The position numbers and the translations under genes are program-made. DNA of 6,628 nucleotides, from positions 28,340 to 34,967 of the forward strand of contig DKIT01000211.1 in the NCBI GenBank assembly GCA_002454415.1. The letters are read 5' to 3'. Position 1 is the first letter of the stretch, and each line of letters begins with the position of its first letter. This DNA comes from Sphingobacterium sp. UBA6711 (GTDB taxonomy: Bacteria > Bacteroidota > Bacteroidia > Sphingobacteriales > Sphingobacteriaceae). Under the pieces are notes generated by a model. That model searched no databases, was not told the DNA's origin, and saw only the letters and a list, made by a program, of their open reading frames with translations. Of this stretch, positions 1 through 6,210 are shown in pieces.

Positions 1-2
1 AA

Positions 3-1229
3 CTGCTTATACAGCAGGAGATAAAAGAAAAAAACATTGCTTTGGAGGAATCCAAACGAACGATACTCAAAGCCAAAGAAGAGGCCGATCTTGCCAGAAA
101 ATCCAAAGAGACTTTTTTAGCTAATATGAGTCATGAGATCCGGACCCCTATCAATGGAATTATGGGAATTACTCAAATGTTGAAAAACTCACAGCTTACT
201 GCCGAACAGGAAAGCTGGATTAATAAATTAGATTCTGCTTCTCAAAATCTGCTTAACATTATCAACGATATTTTGGATCTATCGAAAGTCGATTCGGGTA
301 TGATGAAACTCAACATGGAATCCACATCCGTTCATGATATTACAGACGACTTAAACAATCTTTTTATTGACAAAGCCAATTATAAAGGATTAAATTTTTC
401 AATTGATGTTGACGAAAGAATTACGAGCTATTTCTTAACAGATCCTTTACGATTAAAGCAGATATTGACCAACTTTATATCCAATAGTTTCAAATTTACC
501 TCAGAGGGCTCCGTACTGTTAAAAATTCTCCTACTATCGGAAAATGAACGTGAAATCTGTTTACGATTTCAGGTAATCGATACTGGGATTGGTATTGTGG
601 AGGATGCGTTGGAGAAAATATTTATTGCATTTGAACAAGGAGAGGATAGTATTACTAAAAAGTTTGGCGGCACAGGTTTAGGATTAGCTATTGTGAAACG
701 TATTGCAGCCTTGCTCAACGGAAAAGTATTTGCATCAAGTGAGTATGGAAAAGGAAGCACATTTTCTTTCGAGTGTACTTTTGACAAAATAGAGGATAAG
801 CCTATTGAGAAAAAAACGCAAATACTCTATACTGAGTTGCCGAAATTCAATTCTCCGATGATCCTTATCGCGGAAGACAATGAACTAAACAGTTTTATGC
901 TTGCGAATATTCTTAAAAGTTGGAATTGCGAAATTACCTTAGCTACAAATGGATTAATTGCCTTAGAAGAGATTAGTAAGAAAAAGATCGATTTGGTATT
1001 TATGGACGCGCATATGCCATTGATGAGCGGCTTTGAGGCTATTAAGGAAATACGACGAAATCCCGATCCAATTACGGCAAACATGCCAATTATTTCGATC
1101 TCAGCTTCTGTATTGCAAGCGGAACAGCAAGAAGCACTTGACGCTGGGGCAAACGAAGTTGTTGGAAAACCGTTCGATCCTATTAAATTATATAAAACAA
1201 TTGATGCATTATTGTCAAAATTGACATGA
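3..1229 (+). CDS. Hybrid sensor histidine kinase, C-terminal part (HisKA, HATPase, receiver), 5' end outside window
   Basis: The reading frame is open to the left edge, so the start and sensor region are missing; the TTG at 42 is an internal Leu codon, not a start. Numbering residues from that codon, a charged helical stretch (before about 25), probably a signalling coiled coil, leads into the HisKA domain, with phospho-accepting His31 in the H-box SHEIRTP. The ATPase domain follows: N-box around 134-150 (DPLRLKQILTNFISNS), G1 box DTGIGI (180-185) and G2 box GGTGLGL (209-215). A receiver domain spans about 273-393, with acidic EDN (278-280), phospho-acceptor Asp322 in FMDAHMP, Ser354 and Lys376 in GKPF. 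All residues for autophosphorylation and intramolecular His-to-Asp transfer are present. No DNA-binding output domain follows, so the signal must pass to a separate phosphotransfer or regulator protein. Signal and target cannot be told from this fragment. The enzyme call is near certain. Confidence 0.96.
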   Translation: MLIQQEIKEKNIALEESKRTILKAKEEADLARKSKETFLANMSHEIRTPINGIMGITQMLKNSQLTAEQESWINKLDSASQNLLNIINDILDLSKVDSGMMKLNMESTSVHDITDDLNNLFIDKANYKGLNFSIDVDERITSYFLTDPLRLKQILTNFISNSFKFTSEGSVLLKILLLSENEREICLRFQVIDTGIGIVEDALEKIFIAFEQGEDSITKKFGGTGLGLAIVKRIAALLNGKVFASSEYGKGSTFSFECTFDKIEDKPIEKKTQILYTELPKFNSPMILIAEDNELNSFMLANILKSWNCEITLATNGLIALEEISKKKIDLVFMDAHMPLMSGFEAIKEIRRNPDPITANMPIISISASVLQAEQQEALDAGANEVVGKPFDPIKLYKTIDALLSKLT

Positions 1230-1250
1230 TAGTTTCGATTTTGACAATAA
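1209..1250 (+). terminator. Inverted repeat across the kinase stop codon, possible terminator
   Basis: The arms at 1209-1224 and 1235-1250 pair over 16 positions with one G-U wobble, leaving a 10-base loop that contains the TGA stop at 1227-1229. The outer 13 pairs are perfect (TTATTGTCAAAAT and its complement). The stem is AT-rich and no T-run follows directly (only ATTTTT about 8 bases later), so termination is plausible but not certain. It could instead protect the 3' end of the mRNA. Confidence 0.5.
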
Positions 1251-1371
1251 AAGCATTATTTTTAGAGAATTAATCAAAACGTAATAATGAATCGATCATG
1301 TGTTTAGATCCTATATACAAAGTTAATAAGCCCATGATAGCTTCATTGCCATTAACAAACAAATCATTCTA

Positions 1372-1905
1372 ATGAAAAAACTTTTTATGATACCAGCAGT
1401 TGCAGTTGCTTTATCAATTGCATCTTGTGGCGGAAACAGTGAGAAGTCTAGCACATCGACTAGTACAGAAGGAACGCCTTCAACAGAAAACCAAGCTACA
1501 GAAACTGTACCTGGAATTGAAAATGTCGCGATTTCTAACAGCTTATCTTTAGAAGGTAACGATCAAATGAAGTATGATAAAGACCTATTCCGTGTTAAGG
1601 CTGGTGAGCCTGTGGAATTATCTTTCAAAAATGCTGGAACCATGCCAAAAGAATCAATGGGACATAATGTTGTCATTCTTAAACCAGGCGTTGATCTAGC
1701 AACTTTCGGTGCTGAGGCTGCAGCCGCATCAGCGGACGAATACATTCCAAAGTCAGCTTTGTCTTCAATTGTTTCCCATACAAAATTACTGGGACCTGGT
1801 GAAACAGATAAAGTTACTTTTACTCTTGAAAAAGGAGTATATACTTTTATCTGCAGTTTCCCTGGTCACTATGGTGTAATGCAAGGTAAAATTGTTGCTG
1901 AGTAA
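1372..1905 (+). CDS. Azurin family blue copper lipoprotein
   Basis: Type 1 copper protein that carries single electrons in the cell envelope. The 177-residue product starts with a lipoprotein signal (MKK, hydrophobic 4-17, lipobox IASC with Cys19 as the lipidation site), then Gly-Gly and a Ser/Thr/Glu-rich linker to about residue 47. The azurin domain follows: EGNDQM (61-66), Gly97-His98 in SMGHN, SHTKLLGPGE (135-144) and the copper loop with Cys161, His166 and Met170 (CSFPGHYGVM). The Cys+5 His and Cys+9 Met spacing is that of classical azurin, so the complete copper site is present. Cys19 and Cys161 are the only cysteines; the N-terminal disulfide of Pseudomonas azurin is absent. The ATG at 1372 gives a proper signal peptide; no Shine-Dalgarno sequence is seen, as is usual in Bacteroidota. 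It is likely monocistronic, with structures on both sides. Its electron partner is unknown; azurin names in this group are not tied to a proven pathway. Confidence 0.95.
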   Translation: MKKLFMIPAVAVALSIASCGGNSEKSSTSTSTEGTPSTENQATETVPGIENVAISNSLSLEGNDQMKYDKDLFRVKAGEPVELSFKNAGTMPKESMGHNVVILKPGVDLATFGAEAAAASADEYIPKSALSSIVSHTKLLGPGETDKVTFTLEKGVYTFICSFPGHYGVMQGKIVAE

Positions 1906-1914
1906 TACCATTAC

Positions 1915-1944
1915 GTACGTGATATAGTCTATTACATCACGTAC
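1915..1944 (+). terminator. Hairpin just after the azurin gene
   Basis: The 9-base arms GTACGTGAT (1915-1923) and ATCACGTAC (1936-1944) are perfectly complementary around a 12-base loop, starting 10 bases after the azurin stop codon. No T-run follows, so this is more likely an mRNA 3'-end structure or an accessory to the stronger terminator about 50 bases downstream than a terminator itself. Confidence 0.35.
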
Positions 1945-1996
1945 AAATTAAATAAATAGAGATGTTCTCAATAACTTTGAGCACGAACTCTTTTAC

Positions 1997-2040
1997 ATTA
2001 AAAAGGATATTCTTTCACTGGAATATCCTTTTTAATCTTT
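1997..2040 (+). terminator. Strong intrinsic terminator after azurin
   Basis: The 16-base arms ATTAAAAAGGATATTC (1997-2012) and its exact complement (2021-2036) enclose an 8-base loop. The 3' arm carries TTTTT and is followed by TCTTTT; the 5' arm carries AAAAA, so the structure could work in both directions. It ends azurin transcription and insulates the downstream dihydrolipoamide dehydrogenase gene. The remaining 2041-2183 holds no gene that I can support. Confidence 0.85.
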
Positions 2041-2154
2041 TGAACACCACATAAGCACTTCCGGAAAAGTAAAGCTATTTTTCCAACACCACGATTATTT
2101 ACTTTCTTTTATCAAAAAAATGTAAAGTCAGCATCTTCGCCTATAAATCGTAAG

Positions 2155-2191
2155 TTTTGATTTCCTATCCCATTAATAATCATTAAATTTG
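2155..2191 (+). promoter_or_regulatory. Putative Bacteroidota-type promoter of the first dihydrolipoamide dehydrogenase gene
   Basis: TAAATTTG at 2184-2191 matches the Bacteroidota -7 consensus TAnnTTTG exactly and lies 26 bases before the ATG. A TTTTG at 2155-2159 could be the -33 element, but the 24-base gap is slightly longer than the usual 17-23. The position implies a short leader of about 20 bases. Confidence 0.6.
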
Positions 2192-2217
2192 TACTACAAA
2201 AAATTAAAACGTAATCA

Positions 2218-3624
2218 ATGCAATACGACGTAATTGTAATCGGAAGTGGTCCAGGCGGATATGTAGGAGCTATCCGTTGTGCCCAATTAGGATTAAAAAC
2301 AGCTGTTATTGAAAAATATAGCACATTTGGTGGTACTTGTCTTAACGTTGGATGTATTCCTTCAAAAGCGCTTTTAGATTCTTCGGAGCATTACCACAAT
2401 GCTGCGCACAATTTTGATGCGTTTGGCATCAGCTTGAAAGACCTAAAAGTAGACATGGCAAAGATGATCGCTCGTAAAGACGATGTCATTGCTCAAAATA
2501 CTGCTGGTATCACCTTCTTATTTAAGAAGAATAAAATTGACAGTTTCCAAGGTGTAGGTTCATTTGTGGACAAAAACACAATCAAAATAACAAAAGCAGA
2601 CGGTTCCACAGAACAAGTTACGGCCAAAAATATTATTATTGCAACGGGATCAAAACCGACTTCATTGCCTTTCTTACCTGTTGACAAGAAAAGAATCATC
2701 ACGTCCACTGAGGCTCTTAACTTAAAAGAGATTCCGAAACACCTGATCGTTATTGGAGGCGGTGTAATCGGCCTAGAATTAGGTTCAGTGTATGCGCGTT
2801 TGGGTTCAAAAGTTTCTGTTGTAGAATTTGCTAAATCTATCATCGGCACAATGGATGGCGGGCTAGGAAAAGAATTGCAACGTGTTTTGAAAAAATCACT
2901 GGGCATGGAGTTCTACCTAGGACATAAAGTAACAGGGGCTACAGCAAAAGGGAAAACGGTAAAAGTAACTGCCGAAGATCCAAAAGGACAAGAAATCACC
3001 CTAGATGGAGATTATTGTATTGTTGCAGTTGGGCGTACAGCATATTCTGAAGGTCTAGGATTAGAGAACATTGGAATCACTCTGGAAGAAAGAGGCAAAA
3101 AAATCCCCGTTAATGAACATCTCGAAACACCAGTACAGGGTGTCTTCGCCATTGGTGACGTCATCACCGGAGCGATGTTGGCACATAAAGCTGAGGACGA
3201 AGGTGTCTACGTTGCAGAATACATTGCAGGCCAAAAGCCACATATCGATTACAATTTGATTCCAGGTGTTGTCTATACTTGGCCTGAAGTTGCATCTGTC
3301 GGAAAGACAGAAGAACAACTGAAAGAGGCTGGTGTTAAATACAAAGCAGGATCATTTTCTTTCAAAGCTTCTGGCCGTGCAAAAGCGTCAGGTGATACAG
3401 ACGGTTTTGTGAAAGTATTAGCTGATGCTACCACAGATGAGGTATTGGGCGTACATATGATAGGTCCTCGTGCTGCAGATATGATCGGTGAGGCTACAGT
3501 TGCGATGGAATACCGTGCTTCCGCAGAAGATATCGCACGTATTTGCCATGCGCACCCGACGTATACTGAAGCAATCAAAGAAGCGGCATTGGCGGCTACT
3601 GCGAATAGAGCAATACACGCTTAG
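2218..3624 (+). CDS. lpdA: Dihydrolipoamide dehydrogenase (E3), first copy
   Basis: FAD-dependent disulfide oxidoreductase that reoxidises dihydrolipoyl groups of 2-oxoacid dehydrogenase complexes and of glycine cleavage H protein, passing electrons to NAD+ in the cytoplasm. The 468-residue length is normal for the family. In order: FAD-binding GSGPGG (9-14) with Glu32 ending the second strand, redox-active Cys41 and Cys46 (CLNVGC), NAD-binding GGGVIG (180-185) followed by VVE (201-203; an acidic strand end fits NAD rather than NADP), second FAD motif AIGD (311-314), and the C-terminal dimerisation domain with catalytic His446 and Glu451 (HAHPTYTE). All catalytic residues are intact. The ATG at 2218 places the FAD motif at the expected distance and follows a good -7 element. 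The FGGTCLNVGCIPSKALL version of the active site is the common mitochondrial-like form. No E1 or E2 gene is nearby, so its complex cannot be assigned; the lpdA symbol names the enzyme, not orthology. Confidence 0.96.
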   Translation: MQYDVIVIGSGPGGYVGAIRCAQLGLKTAVIEKYSTFGGTCLNVGCIPSKALLDSSEHYHNAAHNFDAFGISLKDLKVDMAKMIARKDDVIAQNTAGITFLFKKNKIDSFQGVGSFVDKNTIKITKADGSTEQVTAKNIIIATGSKPTSLPFLPVDKKRIITSTEALNLKEIPKHLIVIGGGVIGLELGSVYARLGSKVSVVEFAKSIIGTMDGGLGKELQRVLKKSLGMEFYLGHKVTGATAKGKTVKVTAEDPKGQEITLDGDYCIVAVGRTAYSEGLGLENIGITLEERGKKIPVNEHLETPVQGVFAIGDVITGAMLAHKAEDEGVYVAEYIAGQKPHIDYNLIPGVVYTWPEVASVGKTEEQLKEAGVKYKAGSFSFKASGRAKASGDTDGFVKVLADATTDEVLGVHMIGPRAADMIGEATVAMEYRASAEDIARICHAHPTYTEAIKEAALAATANRAIHA

Positions 3625-3644
3625 GCGATATAAATAGCATATAT

Positions 3645-3671
3645 AAGGGGAAAAGGAAACTTTTCCCCTTT
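3645..3671 (+). terminator. Hairpin with GAAA tetraloop between the dehydrogenase and thioesterase genes
   Basis: Arms AAGGGGAAAAG (3645-3655) and CTTTTCCCCTT (3660-3670) form a perfect 11-bp stem closed by GAAA, a stable GNRA tetraloop. Only three T residues (3669-3671) end the structure, so termination may be partial. It lies 20 bases after one stop codon and 21 bases before the next start codon. Confidence 0.65.
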
Positions 3672-3691
3672 GTCATAAATACCTAAACTCG

Positions 3692-4096
3692 ATGAATTTT
3701 TATACAAGAAAATGGGTAAAACCCGAAGACCTAAATCCCAACGGAACATTATTTGGAGGAACTTTGCTACGCTGGATCGATGAAGAAGCCGTTATCTATG
3801 CAATCGTTCAATTAGGCAATCCAAAAGTAGTCACAAAATTTATTTCAGAAATAAATTTTGTAAGCTCTGCCAAACAAGGAGACATCCTTGAACTTGGTAT
3901 TGAAGCAATCAACTTTGGAACAACCTCGCTAACAATGCGTTGTGAAGTGAGAAATAAAATCTCAAAGAAAACCATCCTTTCCATTGATAAGTTGGTATTT
4001 GTTAATCTGGATGAAGACGGTAATCCAGCTCCACATGGAAAAGATAGTATTACCTACGCCTATATGGGAATCGAAAAAACAGGAAGGGAGGATTAA
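3692..4096 (+). CDS. Acyl-CoA thioesterase, hotdog fold (YciA/BFIT-like)
   Basis: Hydrolyses acyl-CoA to free acid and CoA, presumably in the cytoplasm (no signal peptide or membrane segment). The 134-residue protein is one hotdog domain. The family signature is clear near the N-terminus: NPNGTLFGGTLLRWIDEEA (15-33), where Asn15, the Gly22-Gly23 turn and Asp30 at the start of the long helix correspond to the active-site region of YciA-type thioesterases, with Asp30 the likely catalytic acid. Later strands (VTKFISEINF near 47-56, GDILELGIEA near 63-72, TTSLTMRCEV near 76-85) fit the hotdog sheet. The ATG at 3692 is chosen because the signature then begins at the usual distance. It starts 67 bases after the dehydrogenase gene with a hairpin between and no recognisable promoter, so it may depend on read-through. 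Acyl chain preference cannot be told from sequence. Confidence 0.88.
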   Translation: MNFYTRKWVKPEDLNPNGTLFGGTLLRWIDEEAVIYAIVQLGNPKVVTKFISEINFVSSAKQGDILELGIEAINFGTTSLTMRCEVRNKISKKTILSIDKLVFVNLDEDGNPAPHGKDSITYAYMGIEKTGRED

Positions 4097-4110
4097 TATC
4101 TCCCTTTTTT
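4084..4110 (+). terminator. Intrinsic terminator overlapping the thioesterase stop codon
   Basis: Arms AAGGGAG (4084-4090) and CTCCCTT (4100-4106) pair perfectly, extendable by one G-U pair, around a loop containing the TAA stop (4094-4096). A six-T run (4105-4110) follows directly, the classic intrinsic form. Further right, arms TTAGGATA (4148-4155) and TATCCTAA (4193-4200) form a weaker long-range repeat touching the end of the opposing DUF3817 gene. Confidence 0.75.
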
Positions 4111-4196
4111 ATAGCCTATTATCGCCAAATATTGACGCTATTCTCATTTAGGATAGCTGTTATGCGAGAATCTTATCTAAACTAAATGGAGATATC

Positions 4197-4496
4197 CTAA
4201 TATTTCTGTCTTTTTCCCTCAATTTCTTTCTTTAGATCTAATTCTACCCAAAAACCAAGAATAGGTACCAAAGAGGCCAAGAAGTATTTCAGAGCCTTTA
4301 GAATTGGCCATTTATACTCCACGGTACACATAATCAACATAACAACGAATATCACGACAAAAAAGCCATGTATTGAGCCTGCGATTTTGACTGCTTCAGG
4401 GATACCTGCAAAATACTTCAAAGGCATAGCAATAAAAAACAAGCAAATGGTGGAAATCGCCTCCCATAAAGCAATTTGTCTAAATATTCTTAACAT
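4197..4496 (-). CDS. DUF3817 family small integral membrane protein
   Basis: A 99-residue membrane protein of unknown function. Three hydrophobic segments are visible: about 8-28, 36-58 and 68-86, separated by short loops, with a basic, charged tail (DLKKEIEGKRQKY, 87-99) at the C-terminus. The DUF3817 pattern is recognisable: Glu12 and Ser15 in the first segment, PLKY (25-28), GIPEAVK (31-37), then Gly40 and SIHG (41-44) opening the second segment, WP (63-64) before the third and P.LGFW.E (78-85). No signal peptide is present, so the first segment is probably a membrane anchor. The ATG at 4496 is the only reasonable start and lies 26 bases from a -7 element. It is divergent from the second dehydrogenase gene and convergent with the thioesterase gene, so it is a single-gene unit. 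The family assignment is from recognition of the pattern, without a search; no function should be inferred. Confidence 0.82.
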   Translation of the reverse strand: MLRIFRQIALWEAISTICLFFIAMPLKYFAGIPEAVKIAGSIHGFFVVIFVVMLIMCTVEYKWPILKALKYFLASLVPILGFWVELDLKKEIEGKRQKY

Positions 4497-4522
4497 AATG
4501 ATAAACTGTGTATTGTAAATTT

Positions 4523-4530
4523 CAAATTTA
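4523..4530 (-). promoter_or_regulatory. Putative -7 element for the DUF3817 gene
   Basis: Read on the - strand this is TAAATTTG, an exact TAnnTTTG match 26 bases before the ATG at 4496. No TTG is found at the expected -33 distance. The element is half of the odd-length palindrome TAAATTTCAAATTTA (4516-4530). Confidence 0.5.
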
Positions 4531-4638
4531 AGACTCTAAAGACGGTTTATCCATTATTTTTCTGCGTTTGACCAAGATGTGACATTAGCGATTCAACAAT
4601 GACATCCTTTTATCAAAAACAGCCAATTTAAAAACAAA

Positions 4639-4673
4639 TTGTTCAGATTCATCAGAAAAAATACGTACTTTTG
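4639..4673 (+). promoter_or_regulatory. Putative promoter of the second dihydrolipoamide dehydrogenase gene
   Basis: TACTTTTG at 4666-4673 matches the Bacteroidota -7 consensus exactly. TTG at 4639-4641 is a possible -33 element with a 24-base spacer, the same spacing as the candidate at the first dehydrogenase gene and one base over the usual range. The implied leader is about 60 bases. The rest of the 245-base divergent region (4497-4741) shows no gene and no clear riboswitch or other operator. Confidence 0.55.
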
Positions 4674-4741
4674 AATGAATATAAGGTTCACATACCTTGG
4701 TATTTGAAGCTATAACACTCAACTACAGAATATTTATTTAT

Positions 4742-6130
4742 ATGAATTACGACATCATTGTAATCGGTAGTGGTCCAGGCGGGTATGTTGCTGCCATTAG
4801 AGCCGCTCAGTTAGGGTTCAAAACAGCGATTATTGAACGCGAATCATTAGGCGGAATTTGTCTAAACTGGGGCTGTATCCCTACAAAAGCATTATTGAAA
4901 AGTGCTCAGGTATTTGAATATTTAAACCATGCCGCAGATTACGGCATCAATGTTCAAGGTGGTGAGGCCGATTTCGAAGCTATCGTCAAAAGAAGTCGCG
5001 GCGTTGCAGAAGGAATGAGTAAAGGTATTCAGTTCTTGATGAAAAAGAATAAAATCGATGTTATCAACGGAACTGCAAAAATTAAAAAAGGTGGTAAAAT
5101 CGATGTAAAAGCTGCAGACGGTTCTACTAAAGAATATTCGGCAAAACACACCATCTTAGCGACCGGTGCACGTTCTCGTGAATTGCCTAACTTACCACAA
5201 GATGGTAAAAAAATTATTGGCTACCGCCAAGCAATGACACTTCCTAAACAACCAAAATCTTTAGTTGTTGTTGGTTCTGGAGCTATCGGTGTTGAATTTG
5301 CATATTTCTATAACGCAATCGGAACAAAAGTAACTATCGTCGAATTTATGGATAGAATCGTTCCTGTTGAAGACGAAGAAATTTCAAAACAATTAGAAAA
5401 AAGCTTAAAGAAACAAGGAATCAATATCTTAAACAAATCTGAAGTTCAATCTGTTGACACCACAGGTGAATTAAGCAAAGTTTCTATCAAAACGGAAAAA
5501 GGTATTGAAATCATCGAAGCAGAAGTTGTATTGTCTGCTGTTGGTATCGCTCCAAATATTGAAAACATCGGTCTAGAAGAAGTTGGTGTAAAAACTGACC
5601 GTGGTCGTGTTGTCGTAGATGATTTCTACAAAACAAATATTGAAGGCGTATATGCTATCGGTGACATTGTTAAAGGTCAGGCATTGGCTCACGTAGCTTC
5701 GGCAGAAGGTATTACTTGTGTTGAAAAAATCAAAGGTCTACATGTTGAACCTATTGATTACAACAATATCCCTGGTTGTACTTATTGCTCGCCAGAAATT
5801 GCTTCTGTAGGGTATACCGAAAAAGCGGCAAAAGAGGCAGGTTATGAAATTAAAGTTGGTAAATTCCCATTCTCAGCGTCAGGAAAAGCTTCAGCGGCTG
5901 GTGCGAAAGATGGCTTTGTCAAAGTTATCTTTGATGCTAAATATGGTGAATTCCTAGGCCCACACTTAATCGGAGCGAATGTTACCGAAATGATTGCAGA
6001 GGTTGTGGTTGCCCGTAAATTGGAAACAACAGGACATGAAATGATTAAAACTATCCATCCTCACCCAACAATGAGTGAAGCGATTATGGAAGCTTGTGCT
6101 GATGCTTACGGTGAGGTAATCCACTTGTAA
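4742..6130 (+). CDS. lpdA: Dihydrolipoamide dehydrogenase (E3), second copy
   Basis: Same reaction as the paralogue at 2218: oxidation of dihydrolipoyl carrier domains with transfer to NAD+. It is 462 residues from the ATG at 4742. The frame extends upstream to a TTG at 4697, but the 15 extra residues are not E3-like, and starting at 4742 gives MNYDIIVIGSGPGG, with the FAD motif at 9-14 as in the other copy. Further motifs: redox-active Cys40 and Cys45 (CLNWGC), NAD-binding GSGAIG (178-183) with Glu201, second FAD motif AIGD (305-308) and catalytic His441 and Glu446 (HPHPTMSE). All key residues are intact. The active-site variant LGGICLNWGCIPTKALL differs from the first copy and resembles the E3 type often linked to pyruvate dehydrogenase in other bacteria, which is a hint only. 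Codon choice looks strongly biased (many GGT, GTT, GAA, AAA), suggesting high expression. It is probably monocistronic. Confidence 0.96.
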   Translation: MNYDIIVIGSGPGGYVAAIRAAQLGFKTAIIERESLGGICLNWGCIPTKALLKSAQVFEYLNHAADYGINVQGGEADFEAIVKRSRGVAEGMSKGIQFLMKKNKIDVINGTAKIKKGGKIDVKAADGSTKEYSAKHTILATGARSRELPNLPQDGKKIIGYRQAMTLPKQPKSLVVVGSGAIGVEFAYFYNAIGTKVTIVEFMDRIVPVEDEEISKQLEKSLKKQGINILNKSEVQSVDTTGELSKVSIKTEKGIEIIEAEVVLSAVGIAPNIENIGLEEVGVKTDRGRVVVDDFYKTNIEGVYAIGDIVKGQALAHVASAEGITCVEKIKGLHVEPIDYNNIPGCTYCSPEIASVGYTEKAAKEAGYEIKVGKFPFSASGKASAAGAKDGFVKVIFDAKYGEFLGPHLIGANVTEMIAEVVVARKLETTGHEMIKTIHPHPTMSEAIMEACADAYGEVIHL

Positions 6131-6151
6131 GAACAAATAAAATCGTAAAAC

Positions 6152-6181
6152 AAAAAGGCAAATCATATGATTTGCCTTTTT
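6152..6181. terminator. Perfect 30-bp palindrome, bidirectional terminator between convergent genes
   Basis: AAAAAGGCAAATCAT (6152-6166) is followed without spacer by its exact complement (6167-6181), forming a stem of about 13 pairs with a short AT loop. A five-A run on one side and five T on the other give a usable U-tract on both strands. It lies 21 bases after the dehydrogenase stop and 29 bases beyond the stop of the opposing LacI-type gene, so it probably serves both. Confidence 0.9.
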
Positions 6182-6210
6182 AGTATCTTTTTTTGTATGA
6201 CCGATAGGAA

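Noticed and set aside
1318..1325. TAACTTTG on the - strand, an exact match to the -7 consensus, pointing into the kinase gene.
   Set aside because: No TTG at a suitable distance (the nearest is 30 bases away) and no - strand gene to serve. Chance match in AT-rich DNA.
1286..1371. Search for a promoter or small RNA before azurin.
   Set aside because: Only TAGCTTCA near 1338 weakly resembles the -7 element, with no partner at -33; not strong enough to annotate.
2043..2092. AACACCAC repeated directly at 2043-2050 and 2085-2092, 42 bases apart.
   Set aside because: An 8-base repeat is expected by chance at this scale, and no further copy is seen.
1276..2215. The 10-mer AAAACGTAAT occurs at 1276-1285 and at 2206-2215, the second just before the first E3 start.
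   Set aside because: Single pair of short AT-rich words with different positions relative to genes; no evidence of a shared regulator.
2112..2324. 70-codon frame on the - strand across the first E3 promoter and start.
   Set aside because: It overlaps the well-supported E3 gene and promoter, has no recognisable domain, and behaves like other shadow frames opposite coding DNA.
4697..4741. TTG-initiated extension of the second E3 gene by 15 residues.
   Set aside because: The extra residues do not resemble an E3 N-terminus, and ATG 4742 matches the start of the paralogue. The upstream TTG lies close to the predicted transcription start.
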